64,000 bases of DNA. It comes from Methylobacterium sp. UNC378MF (GTDB lineage: Bacteria; Pseudomonadota; Alphaproteobacteria; Rhizobiales; Beijerinckiaceae). The stretch's first letter is position 1, and every line of letters begins with the position of its first letter. The notes beneath the pieces are model-generated. The model was given only the letters and a program-made list of their open reading frames with translations, had not been told where the DNA came from and ran no database searches. Location of the stretch: assembly GCF_900103195.1 (NCBI RefSeq), contig NZ_FMWU01000003.1, positions 186,001 through 250,000 on the forward strand. The letters are read 5' to 3'. The translations under genes and the position numbers were made by a program. This document shows positions 36,011 to 48,767 of this stretch, in pieces.

Positions 36011-37402
36011 TCAGGGCGCGCCGGGCGATCCGGTCCCGCCCGCTTCGCTCGCATGGCCAGTAGGAGCGCTGGACGCCAGCGCCTCGACATAGTCGCAGGC
36101 GTCGATGATGGCGTCGGGGCTCGCCGCCATCTTGGCCCGGGCCGCCGCGCAGGCCTCGGCCACGGCGGGATCGGCGAGCAGCCGGCCCAGGACCCGGGCC
36201 GCCCGCGCGGGACGGAAGGCGCGACGGCTCAGGGTAGCGCCCAGATCGCGGTCCCTCAGCCGCTGCCCCTCGTCGAAATGGTCGAATGCGACGGGGACCA
36301 CGAGCTGCGGGATGCCCGCGGCCAGCGCCTGCGCCACTGTGCCGACGCCGCCGTGATGGACCAGGGCCGCGCTGCGCGGCAGCAGAGCGCTCAGGGGTGC
36401 GTAGGGCAGGTGGATGATGTTGGCCGGCAGCGGCTTCGGAATCTGGCCGCCCTGAGGGGCGAGCAGGACGCCACGCCGCCCCATGCGCCGGCACAGCCGC
36501 ACCGCGGTGTCGAAGAAGCCGCCCCCGTGGCGCATCGCCGAGCCATAGGTGAACACGATCGGCGGGTCGCCCGCATCGAGGAACACGTCCAGCTCGGGCG
36601 GCATGACCGCCACGTCGCCGAAGCGGTCGACCAACGGGAAGCCGAGCTGCAAAGCCTGACCCGGCCAATCGGCCTGCGGCGCCGCATACCAGTCGGGAAA
36701 CATCAGGAGCATGCCGGTCGGGCTGTTCCACCAGTGCCGCAGCCGATAAACCGGATCGAGGCCGAGACGCGCGCGCAGGGCGTTGAGCGGGGGCAGCGTG
36801 AACGGACCGACCGCGGCCTTGTCGACACCGAGATTTACGTACGCCCGCAGGGATGCCGGCAGGAAGCGCGGCAGCGGCAGGCCCGGCAGGCGAGGCGGAT
36901 CGTAGCGACTCTCGATCAGGAATGGCATCACGTGAAGCGTGGCGGTCGGCAGATCGTAGAGATCCTGCGCGAGCCGCGCCCCCCAACCCAGCGGCGAGGC
37001 CACCACGCGCAGGTCGACGCCCCGCGCCCGGGTCGCCCCGAGCCACAGACAAGCCGGCTCGGTGACCTGCAGGGCGTAATCGAACATCGGCCGGAAGCCC
37101 TGCTTCGGGTGCCAGAGATCCGGCTGGCGGATCACCGCCTCGTAATCCGCCACCGTACCGAGGGGCTGGAAGGCGAGGCCGGCCCGACGGGCCATCGCCT
37201 CGAACGGGGCCGGAGCCGCCAGGGAGACGCCGTGACCACGCTTCAGCAACTCGTGTCCCAGCGCGATGAACGGCAACACGTCGCCGTGTGTGCCGACGGC
37301 CACGAGGGCGACGTCGAACCGTTCGACCGTCCGGTGCGTGGAAATGGCTGGCTCCTTCGAACCCCCCAGCGGGTGACGAGCTCGTCCTGCGGGCGGGGGC
37401 AT
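36011..37402 (-). CDS. GT1-family glycosyltransferase (UDP-glucosyltransferase-like)
   Basis: About 463 residues. GT-B fold of the sterol/rhamnolipid glucosyltransferase type. N-terminal acceptor domain: VALVAVGTHGDVLPFIALGH, as in RhlB-like and glycosyltransferase-28 proteins. C-terminal donor-binding domain: PPIVFTYGSAM, LLPRSAALVHHGGVGTVAQA, LAAGIPQLVVPVAFDHFDEG, which is the usual HHGGxGT and D(Q/E) nucleotide-sugar site. The start is uncertain: ATG at 37402 is used here, an ATG at 37423 is also in frame. The acceptor cannot be told; a lipid or hopanoid is possible. Convergent with the preceding small genes. Confidence 0.82.
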   Translation of the reverse strand: MPPPAGRARHPLGGSKEPAISTHRTVERFDVALVAVGTHGDVLPFIALGHELLKRGHGVSLAAPAPFEAMARRAGLAFQPLGTVADYEAVIRQPDLWHPKQGFRPMFDYALQVTEPACLWLGATRARGVDLRVVASPLGWGARLAQDLYDLPTATLHVMPFLIESRYDPPRLPGLPLPRFLPASLRAYVNLGVDKAAVGPFTLPPLNALRARLGLDPVYRLRHWWNSPTGMLLMFPDWYAAPQADWPGQALQLGFPLVDRFGDVAVMPPELDVFLDAGDPPIVFTYGSAMRHGGGFFDTAVRLCRRMGRRGVLLAPQGGQIPKPLPANIIHLPYAPLSALLPRSAALVHHGGVGTVAQALAAGIPQLVVPVAFDHFDEGQRLRDRDLGATLSRRAFRPARAARVLGRLLADPAVAEACAAARAKMAASPDAIIDACDYVEALASSAPTGHASEAGGTGSPGAP

Positions 37403-37477
37403 GCCAGCCCGCCGGATCCGCATCAAGACACTTTTTACCTTATCGAAAGAACGGAGCCCATCTGCGGCCCGATCACG

Positions 37478-37506
37478 CTTCCATTAGAACAAAACATGAA
37501 CATACT
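37478..37506 (+). promoter_or_regulatory. Promoter with a LexA (SOS) box between -35 and -10
   Basis: GAAC-AAAACAT-GAAC at 37487-37501 matches the alphaproteobacterial LexA consensus GAAC-N7-GAAC. It sits between a possible -35 (CTTCCA, 37478-37483) and -10 (CATACT, 37501-37506) with 17-bp spacing, the classic place for repression. The -35 is a weak match. The box lies 31 bp before the ATG of the 34-residue membrane peptide and 84 bp from the start of the divergent glycosyltransferase gene. Confidence 0.7.
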
Positions 37507-37532
37507 AGGACCGGAACACGGGAGGCAGGTCG

Positions 37533-37637
37533 ATGCTGAAACGGATGGTCCTGACCGGAATGGTCGAGTTCATGGCCTTTGGGCTGTTGTTCGCGGCGGT
37601 CGGCGCCTGGGCGATAGCCTTGGCACCGGTTCGTTAG
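37533..37637 (+). CDS. 34-residue membrane peptide, probably SOS-controlled
   Basis: The ATG follows GGAGG (37521-37525) at a spacing of seven bases, a strong ribosome-binding site. The peptide has a basic start MLKRMVLTG, one hydrophobic helix (MVEFMAFGLLFAAVGAWAIA) and a short tail LAPVR, with a single Glu in the helix. A LexA box is 31 bp upstream. Caulobacter SidA, a 29-residue inner-membrane SOS peptide that blocks cell division through FtsW/FtsN, has the same general design; I cannot claim sequence homology. The gene ends 205 bp before dnaE. It is too short for ordinary gene callers. Confidence 0.6.
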   Translation: MLKRMVLTGMVEFMAFGLLFAAVGAWAIALAPVR

Positions 37638-37842
37638 CCGGATTTTTCCAAAGCCCACCCAGTTCCCATCGCGGACGGGTTTTGCACAGGCGATCGGCCC
37701 TGCGATGCCGATTGTCCACAGGGCCTGCGCGAAGTGGTGTTTCCCGGGCACGACCGGTGGATATCGTCTCGCGGTGACCCGGCACACGTCGACTTGGAGC
37801 CGGGGAGCGGGGATGCTGGCCGGCCCCGGAACAAGGTCGGCC

Positions 37843-41361
<3,519 letters not shown>

Positions 41362-41749
41362 GGGGCGGTGCAGAAGCCGATCCCACTCTGTGACCTGCAC
41401 GAAGCAACCCGGGGCGGCGCCAAGTCGAGGAGCGTAGCGCTCCGGGATGGCGTCGCTCCGCGCGCAGGGACGATGGAAAGCCGGGGAGTCTGCGGCAGCC
41501 TGGCAGAGCGTTCTCCGCCGCGGTGGAGACCGGGTCGGTGGCGGATGCGCGCCCGAGCGGGTGCTGGAACCGAGCGGCTCCGACGCGAACACGCGCGGTT
41601 CCAGCACCCGGTGCAGGCCAGCACCGCAAGTCCGCCCCGCATCCCGCGCGCTCGCCGCGTGCGCAGCTGGGATCGGGGTGCGGATGTCTGACTGAGAACA
41701 CTCTCAAGCCCGTCCGGTTGGACCTCTGCGCATCTTGCGACGAGGTTCC
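41362..41749. other. Gene-free region between dnaE and the metal transporter gene, with a hairpin
   Basis: 388 bp. Short open frames here have no start signal or recognisable product. A perfect 14-bp inverted repeat, GGGTGCTGGAACCG (41559-41572) and CGGTTCCAGCACCC (41596-41609), forms a strong stem with a 23-base loop and may act as a transcription boundary or be a dispersed repeat. Confidence 0.6.
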
Positions 41750-43051
41750 ATGGACCAGCCACGCCCGAAGCCTGAGATCGACGTCCCGGACCAGCGGCCC
41801 AAGGGTGGGAGCCTGCTTCACGCGCTGAGCACCGGGGTGATCACCGGCGCCGCCGACGACGATCCCTCCGCCATCGGCACCTATGCCAGCGCCGGCGCCA
41901 AATTCGGCCTGCTGTTCCTCTGGATCGCCCCCGTCGTCCTGCCGATGATGGTGGTTGTCGTCTACGTCTCGGCCAAGCTCGGGCAGGTCTACGGCAAGGG
42001 CCTGTTCGCGGCGGTCCGCGACCGCTACCCGCGCGGGATCCTCTACCCGGTGGTGCTCGGCGCCTTCACCGGCAACGTGATCGAGGCGGCAGCCAATCTC
42101 GGCGGGATCGGCGCGGCCCTGAACCTGCTGGTGCCTGTGCCGATCCCCATCATCGTGGTCGCCGCCGCCGCAGCGATCCTGGGCTTTCAGATCTTCGGTT
42201 CCTACGCGCTCCTGCGCGACATCTTCCGCTGGCTGGCACTCGCCCTGTTCGCCTACGTGGCAGCCGCGATCCTGGCCAAGCCCGACCCCGTCGCGGTTCT
42301 GCGCAGCACGTTCGTGCCGCAGGTCCGCTTCGATGCCGAGTTCCTGTCGATGATCGTCGCCTGCATCGGCACTTCGCTCTCGGCCTACATCTATACGTGG
42401 CAGTCGAACCAGGAGGTCGAGGAGGAGATCGCGCAGGGGCGCCATACGGTGCGGCAGCGCAAAGGCGCGACCGACGCAGAACTGCGCAAAACCCGCCGGG
42501 ACGTGGTGATCGGGATGCTGTTCTCGAATCTGATCCTCTACGCCATCCTCCTGTCCACCGGCGCAACGCTCCATCAGGCGGGGCAGACCGAGATCGAGAG
42601 CGCCGCCCAGGCCGCCGCCGCGCTGGAGCCGCTGGCGGGCCCGGGCGCGAAGTATCTCTTCGCGCTGGGCATCGTCGGGGTCGGCTTCCTGGCGGTGCCG
42701 GTGATGACGACGGGCGCGGCCTACGACCTCGTGCAGGGGATCGGCCGGGACGGCAGCCTCCACGCCCGACCGAGGGAAGCGAAGCTGTTCTACGGCACGA
42801 TCGCGGCCGTGACGGTGGCGGCGGTGGGGCTGAACTTCCTCGGCTTCAACCCGATGCGGGCGCTGGTCTGGTCCGGCATCGTGCAGGGCTTCTCGGTGCC
42901 GCCGCTCCTGCTGCTGCTGATGCTCATGACCAACGACCCGGCCGTGATGGGCGGCCGCATCAACGGTTGGCTGACGAACCTCCTGGGCTGGGCCACTACG
43001 GCGGTGACGTTCCTGGCCACGGTCTGCTTGGTCGTAACGTGGTTCTGGTGA
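41750..43051 (+). CDS. NRAMP-family divalent metal transporter, variant binding site
   Basis: 433 residues with 11 membrane helices. The first helix has TGVITGAADDDPSAIGTY where canonical MntH/Nramp proteins have a DPGN metal-binding motif; helix 6 has CIGTSLSAYIYTWQSNQEVE where they have A..MPH. The fold is clearly NRAMP, but both metal-binding motifs differ, so the substrate may not be Mn2+ or Fe2+. The DPSG/DPSA subgroup is common in soil bacteria and uncharacterised as far as I know. ATG at 41750; no riboswitch or Fur/MntR box is evident. Confidence 0.85.
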   Translation: MDQPRPKPEIDVPDQRPKGGSLLHALSTGVITGAADDDPSAIGTYASAGAKFGLLFLWIAPVVLPMMVVVVYVSAKLGQVYGKGLFAAVRDRYPRGILYPVVLGAFTGNVIEAAANLGGIGAALNLLVPVPIPIIVVAAAAAILGFQIFGSYALLRDIFRWLALALFAYVAAAILAKPDPVAVLRSTFVPQVRFDAEFLSMIVACIGTSLSAYIYTWQSNQEVEEEIAQGRHTVRQRKGATDAELRKTRRDVVIGMLFSNLILYAILLSTGATLHQAGQTEIESAAQAAAALEPLAGPGAKYLFALGIVGVGFLAVPVMTTGAAYDLVQGIGRDGSLHARPREAKLFYGTIAAVTVAAVGLNFLGFNPMRALVWSGIVQGFSVPPLLLLLMLMTNDPAVMGGRINGWLTNLLGWATTAVTFLATVCLVVTWFW

Positions 43052-43074
43052 GGTGCTGATCGTCCGCACATCCC

Positions 43075-43698
43075 CTAGAACGGTGCCGCGAGGCAGCCGC
43101 CGAGCGCATTCTTCAACGCAGCCGCGTCGGCCTCCGTCACCGTGAACACCGCCGTCAGGGCCGGATCTCCGGAGCGCGGGCTCGCCTGCGTCCAAGTGAG
43201 CCTGGTGCCGGGCTGGGTGAGGGCTTGGGCGACCCCGCGCAGGGGATCCTCGCCGCGGCGTGCCCCGGTTACCGTCAGGGTGAAGCCCGCCTCCCGTCCG
43301 GTCGCCGCGCCCTGGACCGGCATGCGCACGGAGCGCACGCTGCCGGCGCTCGAAACCAGGATCCCGGTGAGGGGTGTCTCGCTGTCGGAGCCTGCAAGGC
43401 CGGCGAAGTCGAAGCGCGGCGCCAGTTCGGCGAAGCGCGGCACCGTCAGCGCCGCCGAGAGGCCCGAACCGGCCGGCTCGCAGGCGATGCGCAGGGTCGC
43501 CGGGCGCTGGTCCGTCCCCAGGTCGGCGGCGCCGGACAGGTCCGCGCCGCCTCCGGGCGCCCGGGCTGCGCCGGCCAGCAGCGGCGTCTGCCCAGTGAGG
43601 ATATCGGAAAGCCTGTCTCCGCGGCTCAGGGGCCCCGCGAGGAAGCCCGCCGCCGCGATGACCACGACCGCCAGGGCCACGCCGATCCGGAGCCGCAT
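43075..43698 (-). CDS. Exported hypothetical protein
   Basis: 207 residues, ATG complement 43696-43698. An N-terminal hydrophobic segment (MRLRIGVALAVVVIAAAGFL) gives a signal peptide or anchor. The rest is a beta-rich repeat of two similar halves (ATLRIACEPAGSGLSAALTV and GFTLTVTGARRGEDPLRGVA) ending in CLAAPF, with two Cys in the mature part. No family recognised. Convergent with the transporter gene. Confidence 0.65.
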   Translation of the reverse strand: MRLRIGVALAVVVIAAAGFLAGPLSRGDRLSDILTGQTPLLAGAARAPGGGADLSGAADLGTDQRPATLRIACEPAGSGLSAALTVPRFAELAPRFDFAGLAGSDSETPLTGILVSSAGSVRSVRMPVQGAATGREAGFTLTVTGARRGEDPLRGVAQALTQPGTRLTWTQASPRSGDPALTAVFTVTEADAAALKNALGGCLAAPF

Positions 43699-43843
43699 TC
43701 CATCCTCCACCCGTGGCTGTCCAGGGCCGGCGGCATAGACGATCGCGGCCCCGCCGCAACCCTTCCTTCACCACGTCGGCAGGAAACGGGGTGCACCCGC
43801 ACCGATGTGCATTGCAGCAACTTCGTAAAAACCGATCGATCCT

Positions 43844-44017
43844 ATGCACGCTCGCTCAAGCTTGAGCGTCGCCATGCGCACGAAGATCCTGCTCGCCCTT
43901 ACCCTTCTGGTCTACGTCACCACCGGCCGCGCCCCCGGCATCCGGGAGCCGCGCAACCCGGATACGGAGCACGCGGGCGGACGTGTCGTGATCGCGATGA
44001 AGCGGGCCTGGGCCTGA
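43844..44017 (+). CDS. Possible small exported protein
   Basis: 57 residues if started at 43844, 47 if started at the second ATG (43874). The second start gives MRTKILLALTLLVYVTTGRA, a signal-peptide-like sequence, followed by a charged 28-residue tail. No good ribosome-binding site and no recognised family. Offered as tentative. Confidence 0.3.
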   Translation: MHARSSLSVAMRTKILLALTLLVYVTTGRAPGIREPRNPDTEHAGGRVVIAMKRAWA

Positions 44018-44173
44018 GCGGGTTCTGTTGTCGGTTGAAGCCCTGGCGGGATGAAGGCCGTCCCGTAATAGCGAGCGCCGCCAGGGTAGCGCAATATCGA
44101 TGAGCGTGGCGCCGCTGGATTGCTGTCCTGCGCTCACAGGGCGGGGCGCCGCATCCGTCAGCGAGAGACGTGA

Positions 44174-44869
44174 TCACGCCCCCGCTGTGCAGGCCCTGAG
44201 CCGGGCGGCCACCAACGCCTGGAGGCTCCAGAGATGCCGGTCGCGGATGCCGAGGCGCTCGCAGGCCTCCACGGTCCGGAACAGGTATTCGGCGCTCGGT
44301 CCCTTGTGTCCGCAGGCGGCGGCGATCTTCTCGGCGATCTCCGCATCGGAGAGGCGGCCGGCGTAGCGGTCGCTGGCGCGGTTGGCCAGGAAGGTCAGCG
44401 CCGAGACGGTCCCGGCCTCGGTGGCGACCGGCAGCCAGCGGGCGACATAGCCGCGGCCGCGCATCTCCCGCCGCCAGACCGGCATCAGCGCCTCGCGGAT
44501 CTCCATGCCGGGCAGGCGGAAGGCGACGCCCCGGCACAGGCCGCCGCGGTCCAGCGCCAGGACGAAGCCCGGCCGCTCCGGCGTCCCGCGGAAGCGGCGC
44601 TGGAGCAGGCAGAACCGGCGGTGAAAACCCCTCACCATGCCGATCCGGCGCTCGGCGACTGGGAATTCCGGATTCCACATCAGCGAGCCGTAGGCGAAGA
44701 CCCAGAGGTCGCTGCCCTCGCGCCCGGCGACGATCGCCTCGAGTCCCGGGCGCAGTTCCGCATCGCTCAGCACGGCGAGGGCGCTCGGGTCGTCGGGCAC
44801 CGGGACCGAATGGGCGCGCGCGATCAGGTCGAGGCTGAGATCCAGGGTTCGGGCGGGGGCGTGAGGCAT
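44174..44869 (-). CDS. Gamma-glutamylcyclotransferase, ChaC family
   Basis: 231 residues from the ATG complement 44867-44869. DLWVFAYGSLMWNPEF is the ChaC/GGCT YGSL substrate-binding motif; FCLLQRRFRGTPERPGFVLA and CRGVAFRLPG follow in the usual order, and the EAGTVSALTFLANRASDRYA segment contains the C-terminal part of the fold. ChaC proteins release 5-oxoproline from glutathione. Likely cytoplasmic. Confidence 0.88.
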   Translation of the reverse strand: MPHAPARTLDLSLDLIARAHSVPVPDDPSALAVLSDAELRPGLEAIVAGREGSDLWVFAYGSLMWNPEFPVAERRIGMVRGFHRRFCLLQRRFRGTPERPGFVLALDRGGLCRGVAFRLPGMEIREALMPVWRREMRGRGYVARWLPVATEAGTVSALTFLANRASDRYAGRLSDAEIAEKIAAACGHKGPSAEYLFRTVEACERLGIRDRHLWSLQALVAARLRACTAGA

Positions 44870-44888
44870 GGGCCTCAACGCGGAGGGC

Positions 44889-45281
44889 TCAGGGCTTGTT
44901 GCCCAAAGCGTCCAGCTCGGGGAAAGGCCGGGTCCGATGCCCGGTGCAGACCTCGTCGTCGTCGAGCACCGTGAGCCGGTCGGCCGCGTAGCGCAAGGTA
45001 ACCTTCGGCCGCTCGGGCTTGCCGAAGGTCCGGCCGTACATCCGACCCGACACGCAATAGATCATCTGGCCGCCATCCTCGATCGGACCTGCAATTCGGC
45101 TGCCTTCGAACCGCACCGGCAGCAGCGAGACCGAGCCGAACGCCACCTGCTTGAGCGCCAGCGCGGCGATCCGTTGGAGGAGGGCCGGGGACGGCACATC
45201 CCCGGACGCAGGCTTCGGTGCCGCCTGCGCACCGAGGCTGACGAGGGCAAGGAGAGCGGCGAGAGCGGCGCGGGGCGGCAT
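44889..45281 (-). CDS. Exported hypothetical protein
   Basis: 130 residues. A signal peptide ([21 protein letters not shown]) precedes a mature domain of about 110 residues containing [20 protein letters not shown] and [20 protein letters not shown]; the two cysteines could pair. No family recognised. Ends seven bases before the upstream start of the ChaC-like gene's frame, same strand, possibly one operon. Confidence 0.65.
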   Translation of the reverse strand: MPPRAALAALLALVSLGAQAAPKPASGDVPSPALLQRIAALALKQVAFGSVSLLPVRFEGSRIAGPIEDGGQMIYCVSGRMYGRTFGKPERPKVTLRYAADRLTVLDDDEVCTGHRTRPFPELDALGNKP

Positions 45282-45436
45282 CGGTCATCGCTACCCGGCC
45301 AAGGCTGCCTGAGGCTGACCATCACGCCTGCGGCGCCGGACGTCGCGGCTCCCTATATGACGAGACTCAGCGGAACGCGCCCGTCGCGCGCCGCACCCGT
45401 CCCATCCCAACCTCTCACTTCAAGACGCGACGCGCG

Positions 45437-46156
45437 ATGCAATGGACCGACGACGCCCTGGTGCTCGGCCTGCGCCGGCACGGGGAGACCGGCGTCATCC
45501 TGGAGGCGATGACCGAAGCCCACGGGCGCCATCTCGGCCTCGTGCATGGCGGGCGCTCGCGCCGGATGCAGCCGGTGCTGCAGCCCGGCAACCGGGTGCG
45601 GCTGACGTGGCGGGCACGCCTCGACGAGGGCCTCGGCTCCTACGTGGTGGAGCCCCTCGAGTCGCAGGTCTCGCGGCTGATCGAATCGAGCCTCGCCCTC
45701 TACGGTCTGGGCCACATGGCCGCCCTGCTGCGGCTCCTCCCCGAGCGCGATCCGCATCCGGCGCTCTACGAGGCGGCAGGGATCCTCGTGGAGCACCTCG
45801 ACGACCCGGCCATCGCGCCGCCTCTGATGGTGCGCTTTGAATTGGCGATCCTGTCGGAACTCGGCTTCGGCCTCGACCTGACCGCCTGCGCGGCCACCGG
45901 CGGCAACGACGCGCTGGCCTATGTCTCGCCCAAGAGCGGCCGGGCGGTCAGCGCCTCGGCGGGCGAGCCCTACCGGGACCGTCTGCTGGCGCTCCCGACC
46001 TTCCTGCATGCCGGCGGATCCCCGGGTCCGGACGGCGTTGCACAAGGGTTTACCTTGACGGGGTACTTCCTCGACCGGCACGTCTGGGGTCCCCGCGGCC
46101 TCGGGCCGCCCGAGGAGCGGGCGAGATTCGTTGCGCTTGGCCGCGAGGCCGAGTAA
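45437..46156 (+). CDS. recO: DNA repair protein RecO
   Basis: 239 residues. It mediates RecA loading in the RecFOR pathway. The OB-fold start [20 protein letters not shown] and [16 protein letters not shown] are typical of alphaproteobacterial RecO, as is [20 protein letters not shown] near the middle. The Cys-rich zinc site of some RecO proteins is reduced, usual for this group. Confidence 0.93.
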   Translation: MQWTDDALVLGLRRHGETGVILEAMTEAHGRHLGLVHGGRSRRMQPVLQPGNRVRLTWRARLDEGLGSYVVEPLESQVSRLIESSLALYGLGHMAALLRLLPERDPHPALYEAAGILVEHLDDPAIAPPLMVRFELAILSELGFGLDLTACAATGGNDALAYVSPKSGRAVSASAGEPYRDRLLALPTFLHAGGSPGPDGVAQGFTLTGYFLDRHVWGPRGLGPPEERARFVALGREAE

Positions 46157-46157
46157 T

Positions 46158-46172
46158 GTTCGTGTTCTGTTC
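46158..46172. promoter_or_regulatory. LexA-box-like sequence between recO and parC
   Basis: GTTC-GTGTTCT-GTTC matches GTTC-N7-GTTC exactly and starts two bases after the recO stop, 184 bp before parC. Given the base composition, about one such match per window is expected by chance, so the call is weak. No clear -35/-10 pair encloses it. Confidence 0.35.
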
Positions 46173-46355
46173 TAGATGCGCCCGGCCGGCACTCTGGAGC
46201 GCTGCAGGCGGGTCCGGAACCTGGAGCCGCCCCTCGACGGATGAACGCGGCGCCCTCCGCCCGGTCCGGGGAGCTGGACGGGTCTGGATTCCGGGTTCCG
46301 CTGCGCGGCCCCGGAATGACGGGGCGCGTACGAGATGTTGAACTGAGGAGCCGTC

Positions 46356-48602
46356 ATGGGCCATCCCTTCGAGCCGCCGTCCGGCGACGGGATCGAGAGC
46401 GTCGAGCTGAAATCCGCGCTGGAGGAGCGCTACCTCGCCTACGCGCTCTCCACGATCATGCACCGGGCGCTCCCGGATGCCCGCGACGGGCTGAAGCCGG
46501 TGCACCGGCGCATCCTGTACGGGATGCGGCTGCTCCGGCTCGACCCGACCACGGCGCACAAGAAATGCGCCAAGATCGTCGGCGACGTGATGGGCGATTT
46601 CCACCCGCACGGCGATCAGGCGATCTACGACGCGCTGGTCCGGCTCTCCCAGGACTTCGCCCAGCGCTACCCGCTGGTCGATGGCCAGGGCAATTTCGGC
46701 AACATCGACGGCGATGGGCCTGCCGCCTACCGCTACACCGAGGCGCGGCTCACCGAGGTCGCACGGCTGCTGCTCGACGGGATCGACGAGGACACGGTCG
46801 ATTTCCGGCCCTCCTACAACGGTGAGAAGGAGGAGCCGGTGGTGCTGCCGGCGGCCTTCCCGAACCTGCTCGCCAACGGCAGCCAGGGCATCGCGGTCGG
46901 CATGGCGACCTCGATCCCGCCGCACAACGCCGCCGAGCTGTGCACAGCCGCGCTCTACCTGATTGATCATCCCGAGGCGACCTCGGCACATCTCGCCAAA
47001 TTCGTCCACGGGCCGGACTTCCCCACCGGCGGCATCCTGGTCGATTCACCTGAGTCGATCGCCGAGGCCTACCGGACCGGCCGCGGCGCCTTCCGGGTGC
47101 GCGCCCGCTGGACCAAGGAGGACCTCGGCCGCGGGACGTGGAACATCGTCGTCACCGAGATCCCCTACGGCATCCCGAAGGGGCGGCTGATCGAGAAGAT
47201 GGCCGAACTCCTCCAGGAGAAGAAGCTGCCGCTGCTCGCCGACGTGCGCGATGAATCCGCCGAGGACGTGCGCGTCGTGCTGGAGCCGCGCTCGCGCACG
47301 GTCGATCCGGTCATCCTGATGGAATCGCTGTTCCGGCTCACGGAACTCGAGGCTCGGATCCCCTTGAACCTCAACGTCCTGGTCGGCGGACTCGTGCCGA
47401 AGGTCATCGGACTCGTCGAGTGCCTGCGGGAATGGGTCGACCATCGCCGCGTGGTGCTGCAGCGCCGCTCGCGCTACCGCCTCGGCCAGATCGACCGGCG
47501 CCTGGAGATCCTCGGCGGCCTGCTCATCGTCTATCTCGACCTCGACGAGGTGATCCGCATCATCCGCGAGGAGGACGAGCCGAAGGCCGCCCTCATGGCC
47601 CGGTTCGAGCTGACCGAGCTCCAGGCCAACGCGATCCTCGACACCCGCCTGCGCTCCCTGCGCAAGCTGGAGGAGATGGAGCTGAAGCGCGAGTTCGAGG
47701 CGCTGACCGCCGAGAAGGCCGAGATCGACGCCCTGCTCGCCTCCGAGCCGGCGCAGTGGAAGGCGATCCAGGCGCAGATCCGCGCCGTGAAGAAGACCTT
47801 CGGGCCCGAGACCAAGCTGGGCAAGCGCCGCACGACGCTGGCAAGCCCGCCGGATGTCGGCGGTATCGACTTCACAGCGGCGCTGGTCGAGCGCGAGCCG
47901 ATCACCGTGATCGTCTCGACCAAGGGCTGGATCCGGGCGCTCAAGGGCCATGTCGCCGACCTCTCCGGTGTGGCCTTCAAGGGCGACGACACGCTGAAGA
48001 TCGCCTTCCCGACCGAGACGACCCAGAAGATCCTGCTGCTCGCCACCAACGGCAAGGTGTTCACGCTCGAAGCCTCGAAGCTGCCGGGCGGGCGCGGCTT
48101 CGGCGACCCGGTGCGGCTGATGGCCGATCTCGACGACGGGACCGAGATCGTGGCGGCGCTACCCTACCGGCCGGAGACCAAGCTGCTGATCGCGGGCTCC
48201 GACGGGCGCGGCTTCGTGGCGCCCGCCGACGCGCTCGTGGCCAATACCCGCAAGGGCAAGAACGTGCTCGGCCTCGACGGCGACGCCAAAGCGGCCGTGC
48301 TGGTGCCGGCGGATGGCGACCACGTGGCGGTGGTCAACACGGAAAAGCTGCTGCTGATCTTCCCGATCTCCGAGGTGGCCGAGCTTGCCCGCGGCAAGGG
48401 TGTCCGCCTCCAGCGCTGCCGCAGCGGCGGGCTCGTCGACGCGCATGTGTTCAAGCTGGCCGACGGCCTTCCCTGGCAGGACGGCTCGCCGGAGGGCCGG
48501 CTCGCCAATGCGTCGGTGCTGGAGAAATGGCTCGGCCACCGGGCGGAGGTTGGGCTGATGATGGCGCGCAGTTTCCCGAAATTCGAGCGGTTCGGGCGCT
48601 GA
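46356..48602 (+). CDS. parC: DNA topoisomerase IV subunit A
   Basis: 748 residues. It is the breakage-reunion subunit that decatenates chromosomes. [20 protein letters not shown] and [19 protein letters not shown] surround the quinolone-resistance region, and the catalytic Tyr lies in [11 protein letters not shown]. The long coiled coil ([20 protein letters not shown]) and the beta-pinwheel C-terminal domain follow. ParC rather than GyrA is indicated by the length and by the absence of a clear GyrA box. The preceding 199 bp contain a LexA-like box and a GGATTCCGGG...CCCCGGAATGAC palindromic repeat. Confidence 0.94.
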   Translation: MGHPFEPPSGDGIESVELKSALEERYLAYALSTIMHRALPDARDGLKPVHRRILYGMRLLRLDPTTAHKKCAKIVGDVMGDFHPHGDQAIYDALVRLSQDFAQRYPLVDGQGNFGNIDGDGPAAYRYTEARLTEVARLLLDGIDEDTVDFRPSYNGEKEEPVVLPAAFPNLLANGSQGIAVGMATSIPPHNAAELCTAALYLIDHPEATSAHLAKFVHGPDFPTGGILVDSPESIAEAYRTGRGAFRVRARWTKEDLGRGTWNIVVTEIPYGIPKGRLIEKMAELLQEKKLPLLADVRDESAEDVRVVLEPRSRTVDPVILMESLFRLTELEARIPLNLNVLVGGLVPKVIGLVECLREWVDHRRVVLQRRSRYRLGQIDRRLEILGGLLIVYLDLDEVIRIIREEDEPKAALMARFELTELQANAILDTRLRSLRKLEEMELKREFEALTAEKAEIDALLASEPAQWKAIQAQIRAVKKTFGPETKLGKRRTTLASPPDVGGIDFTAALVEREPITVIVSTKGWIRALKGHVADLSGVAFKGDDTLKIAFPTETTQKILLLATNGKVFTLEASKLPGGRGFGDPVRLMADLDDGTEIVAALPYRPETKLLIAGSDGRGFVAPADALVANTRKGKNVLGLDGDAKAAVLVPADGDHVAVVNTEKLLLIFPISEVAELARGKGVRLQRCRSGGLVDAHVFKLADGLPWQDGSPEGRLANASVLEKWLGHRAEVGLMMARSFPKFERFGR

Positions 48603-48630
48603 GCCGCGTTCTTCAATCTCTGGACGGCTT

Positions 48631-48654
48631 CCCTCCCCCCTCGGCGGGGGAGGG
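48631..48654. repeat. CCCTCCCCC...GGGGGAGGG palindrome between parC and alkA
   Basis: CCCTCCCCC (48631-48639) and GGGGGAGGG (48646-48654) form a stem just after parC. The same CTCCCCC(C)TC...GGGGAGG pattern forms the ends of the element inside imuB (61856-62031), so this appears to be a partial or shorter member of the same dispersed family. It lies between convergent genes and may help to end transcription. Confidence 0.7.
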
Positions 48655-48767
48655 TGGAGCGCGAGGCCGCGCCTCAACCACATCCGTCAACGATGAGTAT
48701 CATCGCATCGACTGGGTCGCTTCGCTCATGATGAAAGCAGGGCAGAAGCAAAAAGTCGCAAACTCAG

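Noticed and set aside
41368-41828. Three overlapping + strand ORFs between dnaE and the NRAMP gene
   Set aside because: All three cross the same hairpin and have shadow-type composition; none has start signals.
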